DNA of 64,000 nt from AP-15 sp963750195 (GCA_963750195.1 CAVVPS010000016.1:992001-1056000); one strand, 5' to 3'. Positions 19,426 through 28,954 are shown, counted from the stretch's first letter. Notes: generated from the sequence alone by a model not told the origin. Program-made: numbers and translations.

Positions 19426-19974
19426 CTATCGCCGATCGCCCCGCCACACGGTGATGCATTGCGGCGCCGCCTGCTCCGCTCGGCGGTTGATCTCCGCGTC
19501 GGTCAGGGTGCTCAGCGGGTGATCGATCACGATCGGGGCGAGATCTGGCATGCCGAGCGCATCACGCTGCATCCGGGCTTCGTGCAGAAATTCGGTGGTG
19601 ACGATGACCGCCGTCGGGCGGCCCAGGGCTTCGAGACTAACACCGTCATGCGTACAGCACGATGTGCACGAGCCTCAATCGCCGATCGCCGTCAACACGA
19701 TGTCGTTGTTGGCTGCAATCGTTTCGATCAGCGCCGGGTCGGCGTCTTTCGAGAAGCTTTCCTTGCGGTAGTAGTTGACCGCGGCAAGTGTCGCCTGCTG
19801 CCCAAGCAGCGCCACCGTTTTTCGCAACAGCCGGTTGGCATTCCATTTGGTGTTGTCGAGCACGCCCAGCCGCAGCCCGTTCAGATCCCGAGCACGGGGC
19901 GCCGGCGCCATCAGCTCCGCCTCGACCACGCCGCGCGGGTCGAAGACGGTCTGATCGGGTTAACTCGTCATCAT
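19426..19974 (-). CDS. UGSC-motif selenoprotein with in-frame TGA (Sec)
   Basis: Reads as one uninterrupted frame except for a TGA at 19675-19677. The sequence around it is AIGD-U-GSCTSCCTHDGV: the TGA sits exactly at the U of the UGSC motif, and 82 codons of family-like sequence continue in the same frame (IVTTEFLHEARMQRDALGMP, IVIDHPLSTLTDAEI) to the TAG at 19426-19428. The N-part (LRLGVLDNTKWNANRLL, NYYRKESFSKDADPALIE) is also typical. The ATG at 19974 has a GGGAGA site 14 bases after the upstream gene's stop, but a TAA occurs at codon 5 (19960-19962). The GTG at 19929 would give 168 residues including Sec. The family is a putative thiol/selenol redox protein of unknown substrate. Confidence 0.8.
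19641..19666 (-). promoter_or_regulatory. Candidate bacterial SECIS hairpin
   Basis: Starting 8 bases after the TGA, the mRNA can fold as CAC-AU-CGUGC-[UGUAC]-GCAUG-A-CG-GUG. The upper stem has five pairs (one G-U) under a five-base loop with G in second place, and an outer three-pair stem. Distance from the UGA and loop composition fit bacterial SelB-binding SECIS elements. Drawn by hand; no folding energy was computed. Confidence 0.5.
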
Positions 19975-19988
19975 TGAAATCTCCCGTC

Positions 19989-21107
19989 TCACAGATAGCA
20001 GGTGCCGTCGACGCAGATCGGCTCTAGATGCGGCTCCGCGTCGGTCTCGATGCTGTGCAGCACCGGCGACGACATATGGCCCCAGCCGGGGATAAAAGCC
20101 GAGAACCGGCCGGCCTCGCCGCCGATGACAAACAAATGAATATGATCAGGGTCAGGTACGACCGGGATCCGTGAGCCTTGTTCGCGCTTGTACCAGCGCG
20201 GCAGATTGCGGTTGTAGATCTTGCCGTAGCGTTCGTTGAAGGTCAGCTCAGAGAACAGATTGTAGGCGTTCATGTGCAGATAGCTGCGCACGTCATGCCG
20301 GGTCCAACCTTTCCCGGCGATCGTGCGGGCGTGCTCGGGTCCGATGATGACGGCGCAATGGCCGCTCGATACCGCGTTGTTGTTAGCGATCGTGCTCATC
20401 GCTGAACAGATGCTGTCAAGGATGCCCTCAGGGTCATCGGCGACGTGGTTGGTGACGCTGTGCGGCGGCTCGGCTGCAAGCACGAAAACCGTCGAATCAT
20501 CGGGGCCAAAACCCTTTTCGACGTGGTAGGGCGCCCACGGGCTCGCGGCTTCGTTTTCGGCGACGCAATAGGTGTATTTGCCGGGGTGGCCAAGGGTGCT
20601 CTTGTCGAGATCGCCCGGCCGGCCGCCGCCGACATTGAGCAGCACGAGACGCAATGCACGGCCGATCGTGGCATTGGCGCGGTTGCCGGAGCCGAACGCG
20701 TTGCAGTCGCCATTCATGCCGATGGTGCGCGCCACCGGGCCGTTGACGATCAGCAACGGTGCGGCCATGTGCGTCGTCGCCTGCACCCCGTTCAAGTTGA
20801 ACGTCTTCGCGGTCAACGCCAACATCGCCGCGCGGACGACAGCCGCGTATTCAGGCTTGCAGCCGGCCATTATCATGTTGATCGCAAGCACTTCCCGGGT
20901 CAGGCTGCCATGCCTCGGCGGCACCTTGCACTCGACGAGGTGTGGTTCGCCGCCAAGTGCTGCTACGAATTCGTCGACCCGGCCGCGGGTCGGCGGCACC
21001 ACCGGCAATCCGTCAGTCCAGCCTTGCTCGAAGTACCATTCGACAAGATCCGTCTCCGCCGGCGCGCGCGTGGTGCCTACTTCTTCCAATTTGGCCAGCG
21101 TTACCAT
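19989..21107 (-). CDS. Conserved protein of unknown function, partner of the UGSC gene
   Basis: A 372-residue soluble protein with no signal peptide and no domain I can name. Motifs suggest a conserved enzyme-like fold: VEWYFEQGWTDGLPVVPPT at residues 23-41, GSGNRANATIGRALRLVLLN near 140, WAPYHVEKGFGPDDSTV near 190, GHCAVIIGPEHA near 250, and a C-terminal GTCYL. There are nine or so Cys residues but no CxxC. It ends 14 bases before the UGSC ATG, so the two form an operon. The likely link is a shared redox or selenium-dependent reaction; this is inferred from position only. Confidence 0.65.
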   Translation of the reverse strand: MVTLAKLEEVGTTRAPAETDLVEWYFEQGWTDGLPVVPPTRGRVDEFVAALGGEPHLVECKVPPRHGSLTREVLAINMIMAGCKPEYAAVVRAAMLALTAKTFNLNGVQATTHMAAPLLIVNGPVARTIGMNGDCNAFGSGNRANATIGRALRLVLLNVGGGRPGDLDKSTLGHPGKYTYCVAENEAASPWAPYHVEKGFGPDDSTVFVLAAEPPHSVTNHVADDPEGILDSICSAMSTIANNNAVSSGHCAVIIGPEHARTIAGKGWTRHDVRSYLHMNAYNLFSELTFNERYGKIYNRNLPRWYKREQGSRIPVVPDPDHIHLFVIGGEAGRFSAFIPGWGHMSSPVLHSIETDAEPHLEPICVDGTCYL

Positions 21108-21290
21108 GCTCGGCGATGCCTTTCTCCCGATCCGCCCCTCACACGCCCGTTGCGACCCAAATCTGTTCTTGCTCCCGGGAACGGTTCGCTGCGTGCTCGA
21201 TGCCCCCGACCGGAAATCAGATCAGATAGACCACATTGGATATGAGTTGGGCATGGTGTAGGCCGGGTGTTCGTCGGTCGTTGGATCTTG

Positions 21291-21318
21291 TGGCGTCCCC
21301 CACCGGCTTCGAACCGGT
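21291..21318 (-). other. 3' end of a tRNA gene (att-type remnant)
   Basis: On the minus strand ACCGG-TTCGAAG-CCGGT forms a perfect T arm, followed by GGGGGAC, a discriminator G and CCA. The matching 5' acceptor strand GTCCCCC is not found within 100 bases, so this is not a whole tRNA. A tRNA 3' half beside an integrase gene is the usual footprint of site-specific integration. Confidence 0.6.
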
Positions 21319-21507
21319 GTTGCTGCCGTGAGGGCATAATCGACAGGCTTCGACAGTCTACAAACGTCCAGGGGTGTTTATCTAAGGAATTGTTTACCAT
21401 CGACTCTCTCGGAATATCATCCGTTCGTGTCCATAACGATCCACGCCCGTCGGCAGGACACTAGCCGGACACCAGAGGGAGCGCTAGCAGAGCCGCGCTC
21501 CTCGCCT

Positions 21508-22112
21508 ATGAGGAACCATGGTTTGGCACGAAGGACCAGCGCCGCACTGCATGAAAAGCGGACATCTCGGCTTAAGCTGCCGATCGCAAAGAAACCAGAC
21601 TTTGTGAAGATTGGCCCGGGAATAGACCTCGGCTACCGACGCAACCAAACTCGGGAACCTGGGTCTCGCGTGTTGCGAACGGAAAACGGGGCAGTCGGAC
21701 AAGGGCAATCGCCGCCGCCGACGACTTTGTGTATGCGGACGGCAGCGCGGTCCTGAATTTCTGGCAGGCCCAAGACCGAACTCGGACACTCGCGAGCACA
21801 GAGGGTAACGCTGATGGTCCTGATAATCCGATCACGGTTTCCCAAGTGATCGATCGTTACAAGGCCGATTTGACAACGCGTGGCGGAGACATCGGAAACG
21901 TCGAGCGTATCCGCATCCAATTGTCGGCGACCCTGTTGACCAAGGATGTTGCCCTGCTCGCATCCGCGATCTCCGAAAGTGGCGTTACGATATAGCAACA
22001 AAAATGGCGCCGGCGACGGTGAACCGACGGCTGCTGTGTTTTAGGCCGCGCTCGATCTGGCAGCCGAGCATGATGACCGCATCGCCAACCGCCGCGCCTG
22101 GGAAACAGGGCC
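21508..22112 (+). pseudogene. Tyrosine integrase, N-terminal portion, frameshifted
   Basis: Fragments in successive frames match phage-type integrases that begin with SRLKLPIAKKP and GIDLGYRRNQT (near 21,570-21,650). VYADGSAVLNFWQAQD, then PITVSQVIDRYKADLTTRGG and the SAM-like core-binding domain VERIRIQLSATLL follow (21,725-21,990). Last come MAPATVNR and a LAAEHDDRIANRRAWETG-like tail near 22,100. At least three indels break the frame, and the catalytic R-H-R-Y domain is missing. It lies just inside the tRNA-end remnant at 21,291. Confidence 0.65.
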
Positions 22113-22117
22113 GCCTC

Positions 22118-22561
22118 CTATGGCACGTAGCGGGTAACGCCCTCGACGATATCCTGATCGCGGCCGCGCAACTCGATGACGTTGCGATCCGGATCGCGGA
22201 CGAAAACCGAGACCTGCCCGCTTTCGCCGAAGCTGACCGGGCCCTGCGTGATCGCGATATTGTTGGCTTTCAGGGCGGCAATCGTGGCCGGAATGGATCC
22301 GACGCGAAGCGCTATATGCGTGTAGCCGGGGTATTTATCTGGAACGTCCATCAGCACATTCGTGTTCGGCTCACCCGCATCTGCGTTGAAGATCAGATTC
22401 AGTTCGACGCCGTTTTCGTTGCGGACAATTGCTACGTCGTCGCCTTCGGCCCGGTGCGACAGATCGAACCCCAGGAGCCGATAGAATTGCAGCGCGCGAT
22501 TAAGATCGCGCACGCGGATGCCGATATGGTCGACGCGTTCGACCGCGATCGCCTGCTTCAT
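22118..22561 (-). CDS. VOC-family (glyoxalase/dioxygenase fold) protein
   Basis: About 147 residues from the ATG at 22561, which has a GAGGAG site 6 bases upstream; longer starts at 22585 and 22633 lack one. The paired beta-alpha-beta-beta-beta modules of the VOC fold are visible: VDHIGIRVRDLNRALQFYRLLGF with a metal-binding His, GVELNLIF, YTHIALRV with a second His, and VFVRDPDRNVIEL with the Glu. Likely a metal-dependent lyase or isomerase; the substrate is unknown. Confidence 0.8.
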   Translation of the reverse strand: MKQAIAVERVDHIGIRVRDLNRALQFYRLLGFDLSHRAEGDDVAIVRNENGVELNLIFNADAGEPNTNVLMDVPDKYPGYTHIALRVGSIPATIAALKANNIAITQGPVSFGESGQVSVFVRDPDRNVIELRGRDQDIVEGVTRYVP

Positions 22562-22711
22562 GGCGAGCTCCTCAGAAAGAGACATCTCCGCACAAATATC
22601 CGCGTATGATCGACCTAGTCTAGGCTCTGACATACGGACTTACCCCTCCAGCGCTGGCGGTGCCATTTCGTCGGGATGCCCATCGTCAGCCTGCGCTCGA
22701 TTTTTGCGAGC

Positions 22712-23959
22712 TCAATTCCCTATGCCGCGGGCATGCAGTTCCTCCGCGGATCTAAGTCGCGCGAAGCGGCGGATGATCAGTGCTAGCGGCACGCACAGCA
22801 GCAACATGAGAGTGCCAAGAATAAAGAAGCTTTCGCTCACACCCCAACGGTCCGCGATGCCGCCCATCAGGGGCGGGATCATGATCGAGGTAAGCCGCTG
22901 ACCGGTCTGACGCAGGCCCACCACCGCGCCCTGCTGATGGCGGCCGACCGCCCGCGCTTGCACCGACAAGACAACCGGCTGGATGACCCCTTCCAGCCAG
23001 CCGCGCGCGATCTGGAACAACAGCAGAAACGCAAAGATCCCGCCCAAAAGCGGCGTCACTGCAATCAGCAGGATCGATAGCGCGGTCCCGCTGAGCATCG
23101 TGCGCTGCGCATCGCCCAGACGCATCGCCCGCCCGGCAAAGAGCGCCCCGAACCCACTTGCGATCTCGGCGACGGCGAACAGGACGCCAATGGTCGTGCC
23201 GACGAGCCCCACGCGGTGAAGGTAAACAACATAGACCGACGTCTGGATGCTGTATGTCGAGTTTCGCATCGACATGATCGCCATGGACAGCGCAATCGCT
23301 GGAATGGCGATCAGCATGATCGAGTTGAGATAATCCGAGACTCGAGGCCAGGCATCGCGGGCCCGGAACCGCGCTCGACCTGTCCCTTCCTGTCGTGGCG
23401 GCGCGAAGAACTCCGCCTCCGGAGCGCGCAGCAACGCGATTGTCAGCACCCCGCCCCACGCGGTGCCCACGAGATAAGCTGGCCACGCACCGCCGAAATC
23501 CCAAACAGCGCCACCGAGGATCGGCGCCGTCGTCGAGCCAAGCCGGGCGAAGAACGTGAACCTGCCGAGATATCGCGCATCGCCCTCGGCAAGCTGGGCA
23601 ATCAGGGTCTGCGCGCCAGACCAGGCGAACGAAACGGCGGCGCCGTTGATCAGTTGCAGGAGAAGCAGGGTCCAGAACCACGGCACTAACGGAAACAGGG
23701 GTGCCAAAGCCATCCCCATCCAGACAAAAAACAGGGTGACTTTGCGGGTGCCGAACCGGTCCATCAAAACGCCGATATGGATCGACAGGAACATGGCGAC
23801 GATCGAACGGGCGCCGACCAGGATCCCGATCCGGGAGGCGTCGAACCCCAGCGACAGGCCGTAAAGCGGGATCAGAAAGGTGTAGAAATCGACATAACCC
23901 ATGCTGAACGGCCCGGCGACGTACAAAGACGCCAGGGACCCGGAGCGAGACGCGTTCAT
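22712..23959 (-). CDS. Major facilitator superfamily transporter
   Basis: 415 residues with about 12 hydrophobic helices. A motif-A-like GVLMDRFGTRKVT sits between helices 2 and 3 near residue 63, with a second loop FAGRAMRLGDAQR in the second half. Intact. Substrate not predictable. It converges with no partner; the next gene upstream is the deacylase on the same strand. Confidence 0.85.
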   Translation of the reverse strand: MNASRSGSLASLYVAGPFSMGYVDFYTFLIPLYGLSLGFDASRIGILVGARSIVAMFLSIHIGVLMDRFGTRKVTLFFVWMGMALAPLFPLVPWFWTLLLLQLINGAAVSFAWSGAQTLIAQLAEGDARYLGRFTFFARLGSTTAPILGGAVWDFGGAWPAYLVGTAWGGVLTIALLRAPEAEFFAPPRQEGTGRARFRARDAWPRVSDYLNSIMLIAIPAIALSMAIMSMRNSTYSIQTSVYVVYLHRVGLVGTTIGVLFAVAEIASGFGALFAGRAMRLGDAQRTMLSGTALSILLIAVTPLLGGIFAFLLLFQIARGWLEGVIQPVVLSVQARAVGRHQQGAVVGLRQTGQRLTSIMIPPLMGGIADRWGVSESFFILGTLMLLLCVPLALIIRRFARLRSAEELHARGIGN

Positions 23960-24099
23960 GGGGTGGATCGATCCGTGGGGTGGGCTTGCGAGGAGCCGCG
24001 GCCTCAGCGGATGCCGCTCCCCTATGTTACCAGGGCGGGTCGATCCGCGCCCGATAGCACGGGCCGACGTGCGCGGGTCGTAAGCCTTCGTAGAGGGGT

Positions 24100-25816
24100 T
24101 TACAGACCGCGGCGGACGAGGCGTCCGGGCATAGCGCCGGTGTGCTCGCCCCGCTCGAACACTGCGGTGCCGGCAACCAAGGTCGCAGCATAGCCGTCAG
24201 CGCGCTGGACCAGCCTCTTGCCACCGGCCGGCAGGTCGTGCGACGATTTCCGGCGGATGCAATTGCAGCCGCTGGTGGTCGATCACGTTGACGTCGGCGC
24301 GCTTGCCCGGCTGCAACCGACCGCGATCGACAAACCCGAAGAAATCGGCGGTCTCGCTGGTCAAGCGTTTGACGATGAATTCGAGCGGCAGACCGGGGCC
24401 GCGCCTCCTGTCGCGCGCCCAATGGGTCAGCATGTAGCTCGGCATGCTGGCGTCGACGATCTGGGCCACATGCGCGCCGCCGTCGCCGAGCCCGAGCAAT
24501 GTCGCGGGGTCGGTCAGCATTTCACGGATCGGTTCGTGATCGTCCTGCGCATAGCCGGTCACCGGAAAGAACAGGAAATTGCCGGCACTCTCGGTCAGAT
24601 AGTCGTAAGCGACTTCATCTGGCGAATGATTGGTGCGCGCCGCGATTGCCGCCACGCTGGTCTCGGCCCGCGGTTCGTAATCGGGCGGGTTGCCCATGAC
24701 ATACATGCGGTCCCAGCGTGTCGCGACCAGCTGGATCAGCGGGCCCAGCCGGCTCATCAGCGCCGCCGACGGCCGGTCTTCGATAATCGCTTGACGCAAT
24801 GCCGGGTCGCGCAATCGCGCCATGCGGTCGGCGAACGGCAGACTTTCAAGCGGCTTGTAGCGTTCGCGGATCGAAAACGGATTTAGCGAAGTCGCGATGC
24901 CGAGAATCACGCCGACCGGCCGTCCGGCGATCTGCGCCGTGACCGAAGCACCGGCAGCGCGGGCCTGGCGGACGCCGGCCATGATCCGCCGCCAGCGCTG
25001 CGGATCGGTCGGCCGGTCGGTCAGCAAGAACCACACTGGGCGGCGGGTATCGAGGCCCAGCCGGGTGATCCATTGGAACTCGGCCGCTTCGTCCTCGAAA
25101 TCGCTGTTCATCCCGAAGGCGCCGGCGCCGAGCTCACCTAGCCCGCCGCCGATCCCGGTCAATTCCTCGATCTCGGCAAAGCGGCCCGGTACCATTTCGC
25201 CCTGCGTCGTCTTGTGCGCGTTGGTGCGCGATGTCGTAAAGCCAAAGGCGCCGGCCCGCACCGCCTGTTGTGTCAATTGACGCATCAGTGCGATGTCATC
25301 GCCGGTCGCCCGTTCGCGCCGGATGGCGCGGTCGCCCATGGCGTAGACGCGCAGCGGATGATGCGGGATCTGCGCCGCGACATCGATCGTCCGCGGCATG
25401 CGGTCGAGGACGTCGAGAAAATCGGGAAAGCTTTCCCAATCCCATTTGAGACCCTCGGCCAAAACCGGGCCCGGTATATCCTCGACCCCTTCCATCAGAT
25501 CGATCAATGCGGCGCGATGGTGGGGCCGCACCGGCGCAAAACCGACGCCGCAATTGCCGAACAGGATCGTTGTCACTCCATGCCAGGAGGACGGCGCCAG
25601 GATCGGGTCCCAGGTCGCCTGGCCATCGTAATGGGTGTGGACATCGACCCAGCCCGGCGTTACCAGCATCCCGTCGGCGTCGATGACCCGCCGAGCAGGC
25701 CCAGCTTCGCCGCCGACCGCGGCGATCCGCTCGCCGTCAATTGCGACGTCGCCGGTGAACGCCGCAGCACCAGTGCCGTCGACGATGGTGCCGCCGCGGA
25801 TGACGATGTCATGCAT
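24100..25816 (-). CDS. N-acyl-D-amino-acid deacylase (amidohydrolase), frameshifted near the end
   Basis: Amidohydrolase-3-type metal enzyme of about 570 residues. It starts MHDIVIRGGTIVDGTG at the ATG 25816; an upstream ATG at 25870 is poorer. The metal site DVHTHYDGQATWDP is near residue 65. GDGGAHVAQIVDAS near 445 gives the catalytic Asp region, and RGRLQPGKRADVNVID near 505 is the family end domain. A 1-base insertion near 24,237 breaks the frame. DLPAGGKRLVQRADGYAATLVAG then continues in the next frame to the TAA at 24100-24102. It probably removes acyl groups from D-amino acids or related amides. Confidence 0.82.
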
Positions 25817-26276
25817 AGCCGAGCCCTCCTCCCGTCTTCGCGCTTTTCGCCCCGCAGCATGCGACCGCAAACGCGGATTACGCTATGCCGAGCGAGCAAA
25901 GCTGTTCTGCACCCGACCGCTGCCACCCGGTCGTGTGATGCCACTGTGGCGGTTCACGCCAAGCGCAGATCGATCGCAATGGCGGCTGTCGGCGCTCTGC
26001 AGTCGATGGATGATGATGCCGCGTACGCGGTCATGCCCCTACATGAATGGACCGGCTGCCGTTCGCAAGTGAGGGGGTGCTGTCGGAAGTCGCTGGTATG
26101 TATCCGGCCTGTTGATCGGCGCGCGGGCCGTGGCCTTGATGGGAATACGCACGCACCTTTGATCTCATTAGCGGACAGACTGCCGCGCAGCCATTAGGGT
26201 CGCCAGATTCAGGGTGCGTCTATCGATCCGTTCCACTGCATCTCCTCAATCGCGAACTTGGTCGAGATCGCGGCGG
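25817..26276. other. Intergenic region between deacylase and IS110 relic
   Basis: 460 bases without a supported gene. Open frames here are run-ons of the deacylase antisense. It may include degraded flanks of the IS110 element; I see no promoter or repeat with confidence. Confidence 0.4.
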
Positions 26277-26995
26277 TTAGATCGCCGCCACCTCGAGGTG
26301 GGTATCGAAGGCCTTGTCGTTGCGCAGCACGCTCCAGGCGATGCGCGCGAGCTTGTTGGCCAATGCGACGGCGAGCTTGTTCCGGTGCAACCGCTCGGAC
26401 GCCGAGTTGAGCCACGGGCCGAAGCTATATCGGGCCCAGTTGTGCGGGCGCATCAGAAGAACCTTCGCCGCCTGGATCAACAGCGTGCGCAGATACTTGC
26501 TGCCCCGCTTGGAAATGCGGCCAAGGATAGACCGGCCGCCGGTGCTGTATTGTCGCGGCACGAGACTTAGCCAGGCGGCAAAATCGCGCCCGCGCTCGAA
26601 AGCCTCGCCGCTGCCGATCGCCGCCACCATGGCGGTCGAGATCAGCGGCCCGATCCCGGGGACACTCATCAACTGGCGGCACTTGGCTTCGGCCCGGCTG
26701 AGGGCTTCAATCTCGCCGGTGACGGTCTTGATACGCTCGTCCAGGCAGCACCAGTCTTCATAAAGATCGCGGATCAGCCTGACCGTTCGGGGCGAAATCT
26801 CGTCCTTTCGGTTCTCCAATATCGCGAAGAGCGAATTGCGGAGGGCGCGCGGGTCGGTCCTGACGGCGATGCTTTGCTCGATCAGAAAGGCGCGAATTTG
26901 ATTGATCGTCGCTGTTCGCCGGGAGACCAATCGCGACCGCACCCGATGGCAAGCCTGCAGGTCCAGCTGATCCTGGCTCTTCTCCTGGACAAGTC
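26277..26995 (-). pseudogene. IS110-family transposase, N-terminally truncated
   Basis: The C-terminal two-thirds of an IS110/IS116/IS902 transposase. In-frame sequence without a start codon begins near 26,995 (VQEKSQDQLDLQACHRVRSRLVSRR) and continues to NQIRAFLIEQ, then the transposase_20 domain with SVPGIGPLISTAMVAAIG and FAAWLSLVPRQYSTGG, and ends at 26277. The N-terminal DEDD RuvC-like domain is absent, so the element is dead. Confidence 0.8.
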
Positions 26996-27089
26996 CGGCA
27001 AAACAGGCCGGCCTGCGTGCGAGCGGGGCGCTACCGGTGGTGCCATGCCGGGAGCGGGGAGGGGTTGGTACGCCGGAGCATGGGCCTTG

Positions 27090-27971
27090 CTACGCCTCGG
27101 GAAGTCGCGGCGGTCCGCTGTCGCCATAGGCTGCCAGTTCCGATAACAAGCTCGCCAGGCTGTAGGACGGCTTGTAGCCGAGCCAGCGCACCGTCTGGGA
27201 AATATCGAGCTTGGTCGGCTTCAAGGCGGGATCGAGCCCATAGGAGAGCGCCAGATCGTAATATTCGGGGTAGTGTTTTCTGAATGTCGAACCCGGCCCT
27301 TCGGCATCCCAATCAGCGAGATCGGCATCGGTGTATTCGTAGGCGCTGTCGAGTGTCAGGACGAGCTGCTGTTCAATGTGCTGCCGCGAAATGAGGTCCA
27401 GGCCCAAGATAACCGCCGCGGCAACATCGTCGATGTGCACCGCTCCCTTCCAGAACCACCGGGCCCAGTCGCGATAGCTGGCGTACGCCTCGCGGTTCCA
27501 ATACGGAATAAAGCCTCGCGGGCGAAGGGTGATCACATTTGTGTCACGGTGTTTTCGATAATCCTCGGCAATCGCTTCGGCCAGGATCTTGCTGCCGCCG
27601 TACCGTGAATCCGGCCGATACACACTGGTTGTGGAAATGAAGACGATCTTGTCGATGCCGAGCGAAGCGGCGGCTTCGAAGACCTCGAAGGTGCCGCGCA
27701 CATTCAGGTCAAAGAAATCATAGGCATTTTTCTCGCCTCGATCCTCGTGGATGCCGTGCCACGCGGCGATGTGAACGATGCAATCGCAACCGCGAAATAT
27801 TTCCGGCAACTGCGGCCGGTCGAGAATGGATCCCTGGATGAACACCGCTCCCTGTTGCAAAGCCCGTGGCGCACCGACATCGAGAGTGACGGGCGTATCA
27901 CCCCTGCCAAGCAGCCTAGGAACGAGGGTCTGGCCGAGATCCCCCGACCCTCCTGTCAGAAGCACCTTCAT
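27090..27971 (-). CDS. NAD-dependent epimerase/dehydratase family protein
   Basis: Extended SDR of 293 residues. The Rossmann motif is GGSGDLGQTL near residue 8, a NAD-binding region HIAAWHGIH near 70, and the active site YxxxK is YGGSK near 125 with an upstream Ser-Thr pair. It likely acts on a nucleotide sugar or a related hydroxy compound. The ATG at 27971 begins MKVLLTGGSGDLG. Intact, with no operon partner. Confidence 0.82.
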   Translation of the reverse strand: MKVLLTGGSGDLGQTLVPRLLGRGDTPVTLDVGAPRALQQGAVFIQGSILDRPQLPEIFRGCDCIVHIAAWHGIHEDRGEKNAYDFFDLNVRGTFEVFEAAASLGIDKIVFISTTSVYRPDSRYGGSKILAEAIAEDYRKHRDTNVITLRPRGFIPYWNREAYASYRDWARWFWKGAVHIDDVAAAVILGLDLISRQHIEQQLVLTLDSAYEYTDADLADWDAEGPGSTFRKHYPEYYDLALSYGLDPALKPTKLDISQTVRWLGYKPSYSLASLLSELAAYGDSGPPRLPEA

Positions 27972-28087
27972 CGTCTACCCCCCACTAGCCTCTTGTCGCC
28001 GGGCCAATGCCGATGCACGCAGGAGTTCTGTCAGTATAGAATAGGGGAATCTTGCGCCCGCATCCTGACCGAACGAGGAGGAACGGA

Positions 28088-28290
28088 ATGGCCCGCCGCA
28101 GCCCGCCCCGCAAAGTCACCTATTTCGAGCCGGTGCCGCCACGCCTGGCGCGCAACACCATCATCGAATCGACGTTCGAGGTCGGCCGCCGCTTCCGCTG
28201 CACGATGCGCGTCGATTGCGGTCAGCTTAACCCCGGCGTAGTGATCCGGCCGGTACCGGGCGAGTGGCACCCGCGCATCCCGGAACGGAG
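28088..28290 (+). pseudogene. Truncated hypothetical protein
   Basis: From the ATG at 28088 (GAGGAGGAACGG ribosome site) about 65 residues read as a coherent small protein (PPRKVTYFEPVPPRLARNTII, then FRCTMRVDCGQLNPGVVI and PGEWHPRIPE). The frame then runs into integrase sequence, so the normal C-terminus has probably been lost at this junction. Strong ribosome site; no family recognised. Confidence 0.45.
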
Positions 28291-28513
28291 TGACAATGCA
28301 CGCGCTCAGACATTCGAGCATCGTGCGCCAGATCCTGCGTGGCGCACCGGTGCGCGTCGTCGCATAAACGACACCAGCGTCGCGATGATCGAGCGCAATT
28401 ACAGCGCCTTTATCAGCGATCTCACCGACGGCCTAACTCGCGCCGCAGTTTTCGATGTCACCGCTCCGGCCCCTTATGTTGCCGCCGCTACTAGGGCGGA
28501 ATCTTTTCGATGA
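28288..28513 (+). pseudogene. Tyrosine integrase, C-terminal portion
   Basis: GVTMHALRHSSIVRQILRG holds the second-box LRHS of tyrosine recombinases. PVRVVA is followed by a TAA, and after a 1-base shift NDTSVAMIERNY (catalytic Tyr region) and the tail SDLTDGLTRAAVF run to the stop at 28511-28513. Only the last 75 or so residues exist. The type is like that of the N-terminal integrase piece at 21.5 kb; the two may be halves of one gene separated by the 6 kb between them. Confidence 0.65.
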
Positions 28514-28954
28514 CCCCGTATTCCACACGCGCTTGCGGGATGGCCAAGTCGCCCTCATAGCCGAGCCCGACCAAAGCCCGCGCACGCCCCAGCAATGCTG
28601 CGCCACCCACCAAATCAGCCTGCCCGGTCCGACGATGAGTGTGGACAAACGGAGCCATGGCCGAACCTGCCGCCAGACGAAGGTGGCGGGAACCGATATG
28701 TTCGAACTGCGGCCACCGCGCCACACCTCGACCTCTAGAGTAAGCGCATCTGCCAGGCACAAGGCATTTCAGGAGCTGAGGGCAGACAAGCCGTACCATT
28801 CAACTCTCTGCCGCCGGAGAGAAGGTCGTGCAAACTTTGGGTCAGGCTTAAGAAAGGTGCTGAACGAGACGAAGGCGGAACACAAGGGCCACATAGGCGT
28901 GCGCCTCCGCCTGCCCGAGATTGGCATGAGGACCGAGCGAGGGCGGTACTCCCG
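28514..28954. other. Intergenic region after integrase relic
   Basis: About 440 bases with open frames on both strands but none with a ribosome site or family signal. Probably degraded element DNA. Confidence 0.35.

Noticed and set aside
19675..19677. TGA as a plain nonsense mutation or frameshift end
   Set aside because: It falls exactly on the U of the UGSC motif, the frame is kept on both sides, and a SECIS-like hairpin follows.
21291..21380. Complete tRNA on the minus strand
   Set aside because: T arm and CCA are present, but the 5' acceptor strand and a proper anticodon arm are missing.
24197..24245. Deacylase stop at 24197 as the true end
   Set aside because: Family sequence continues in the next frame to 24100; the early stop follows an indel.
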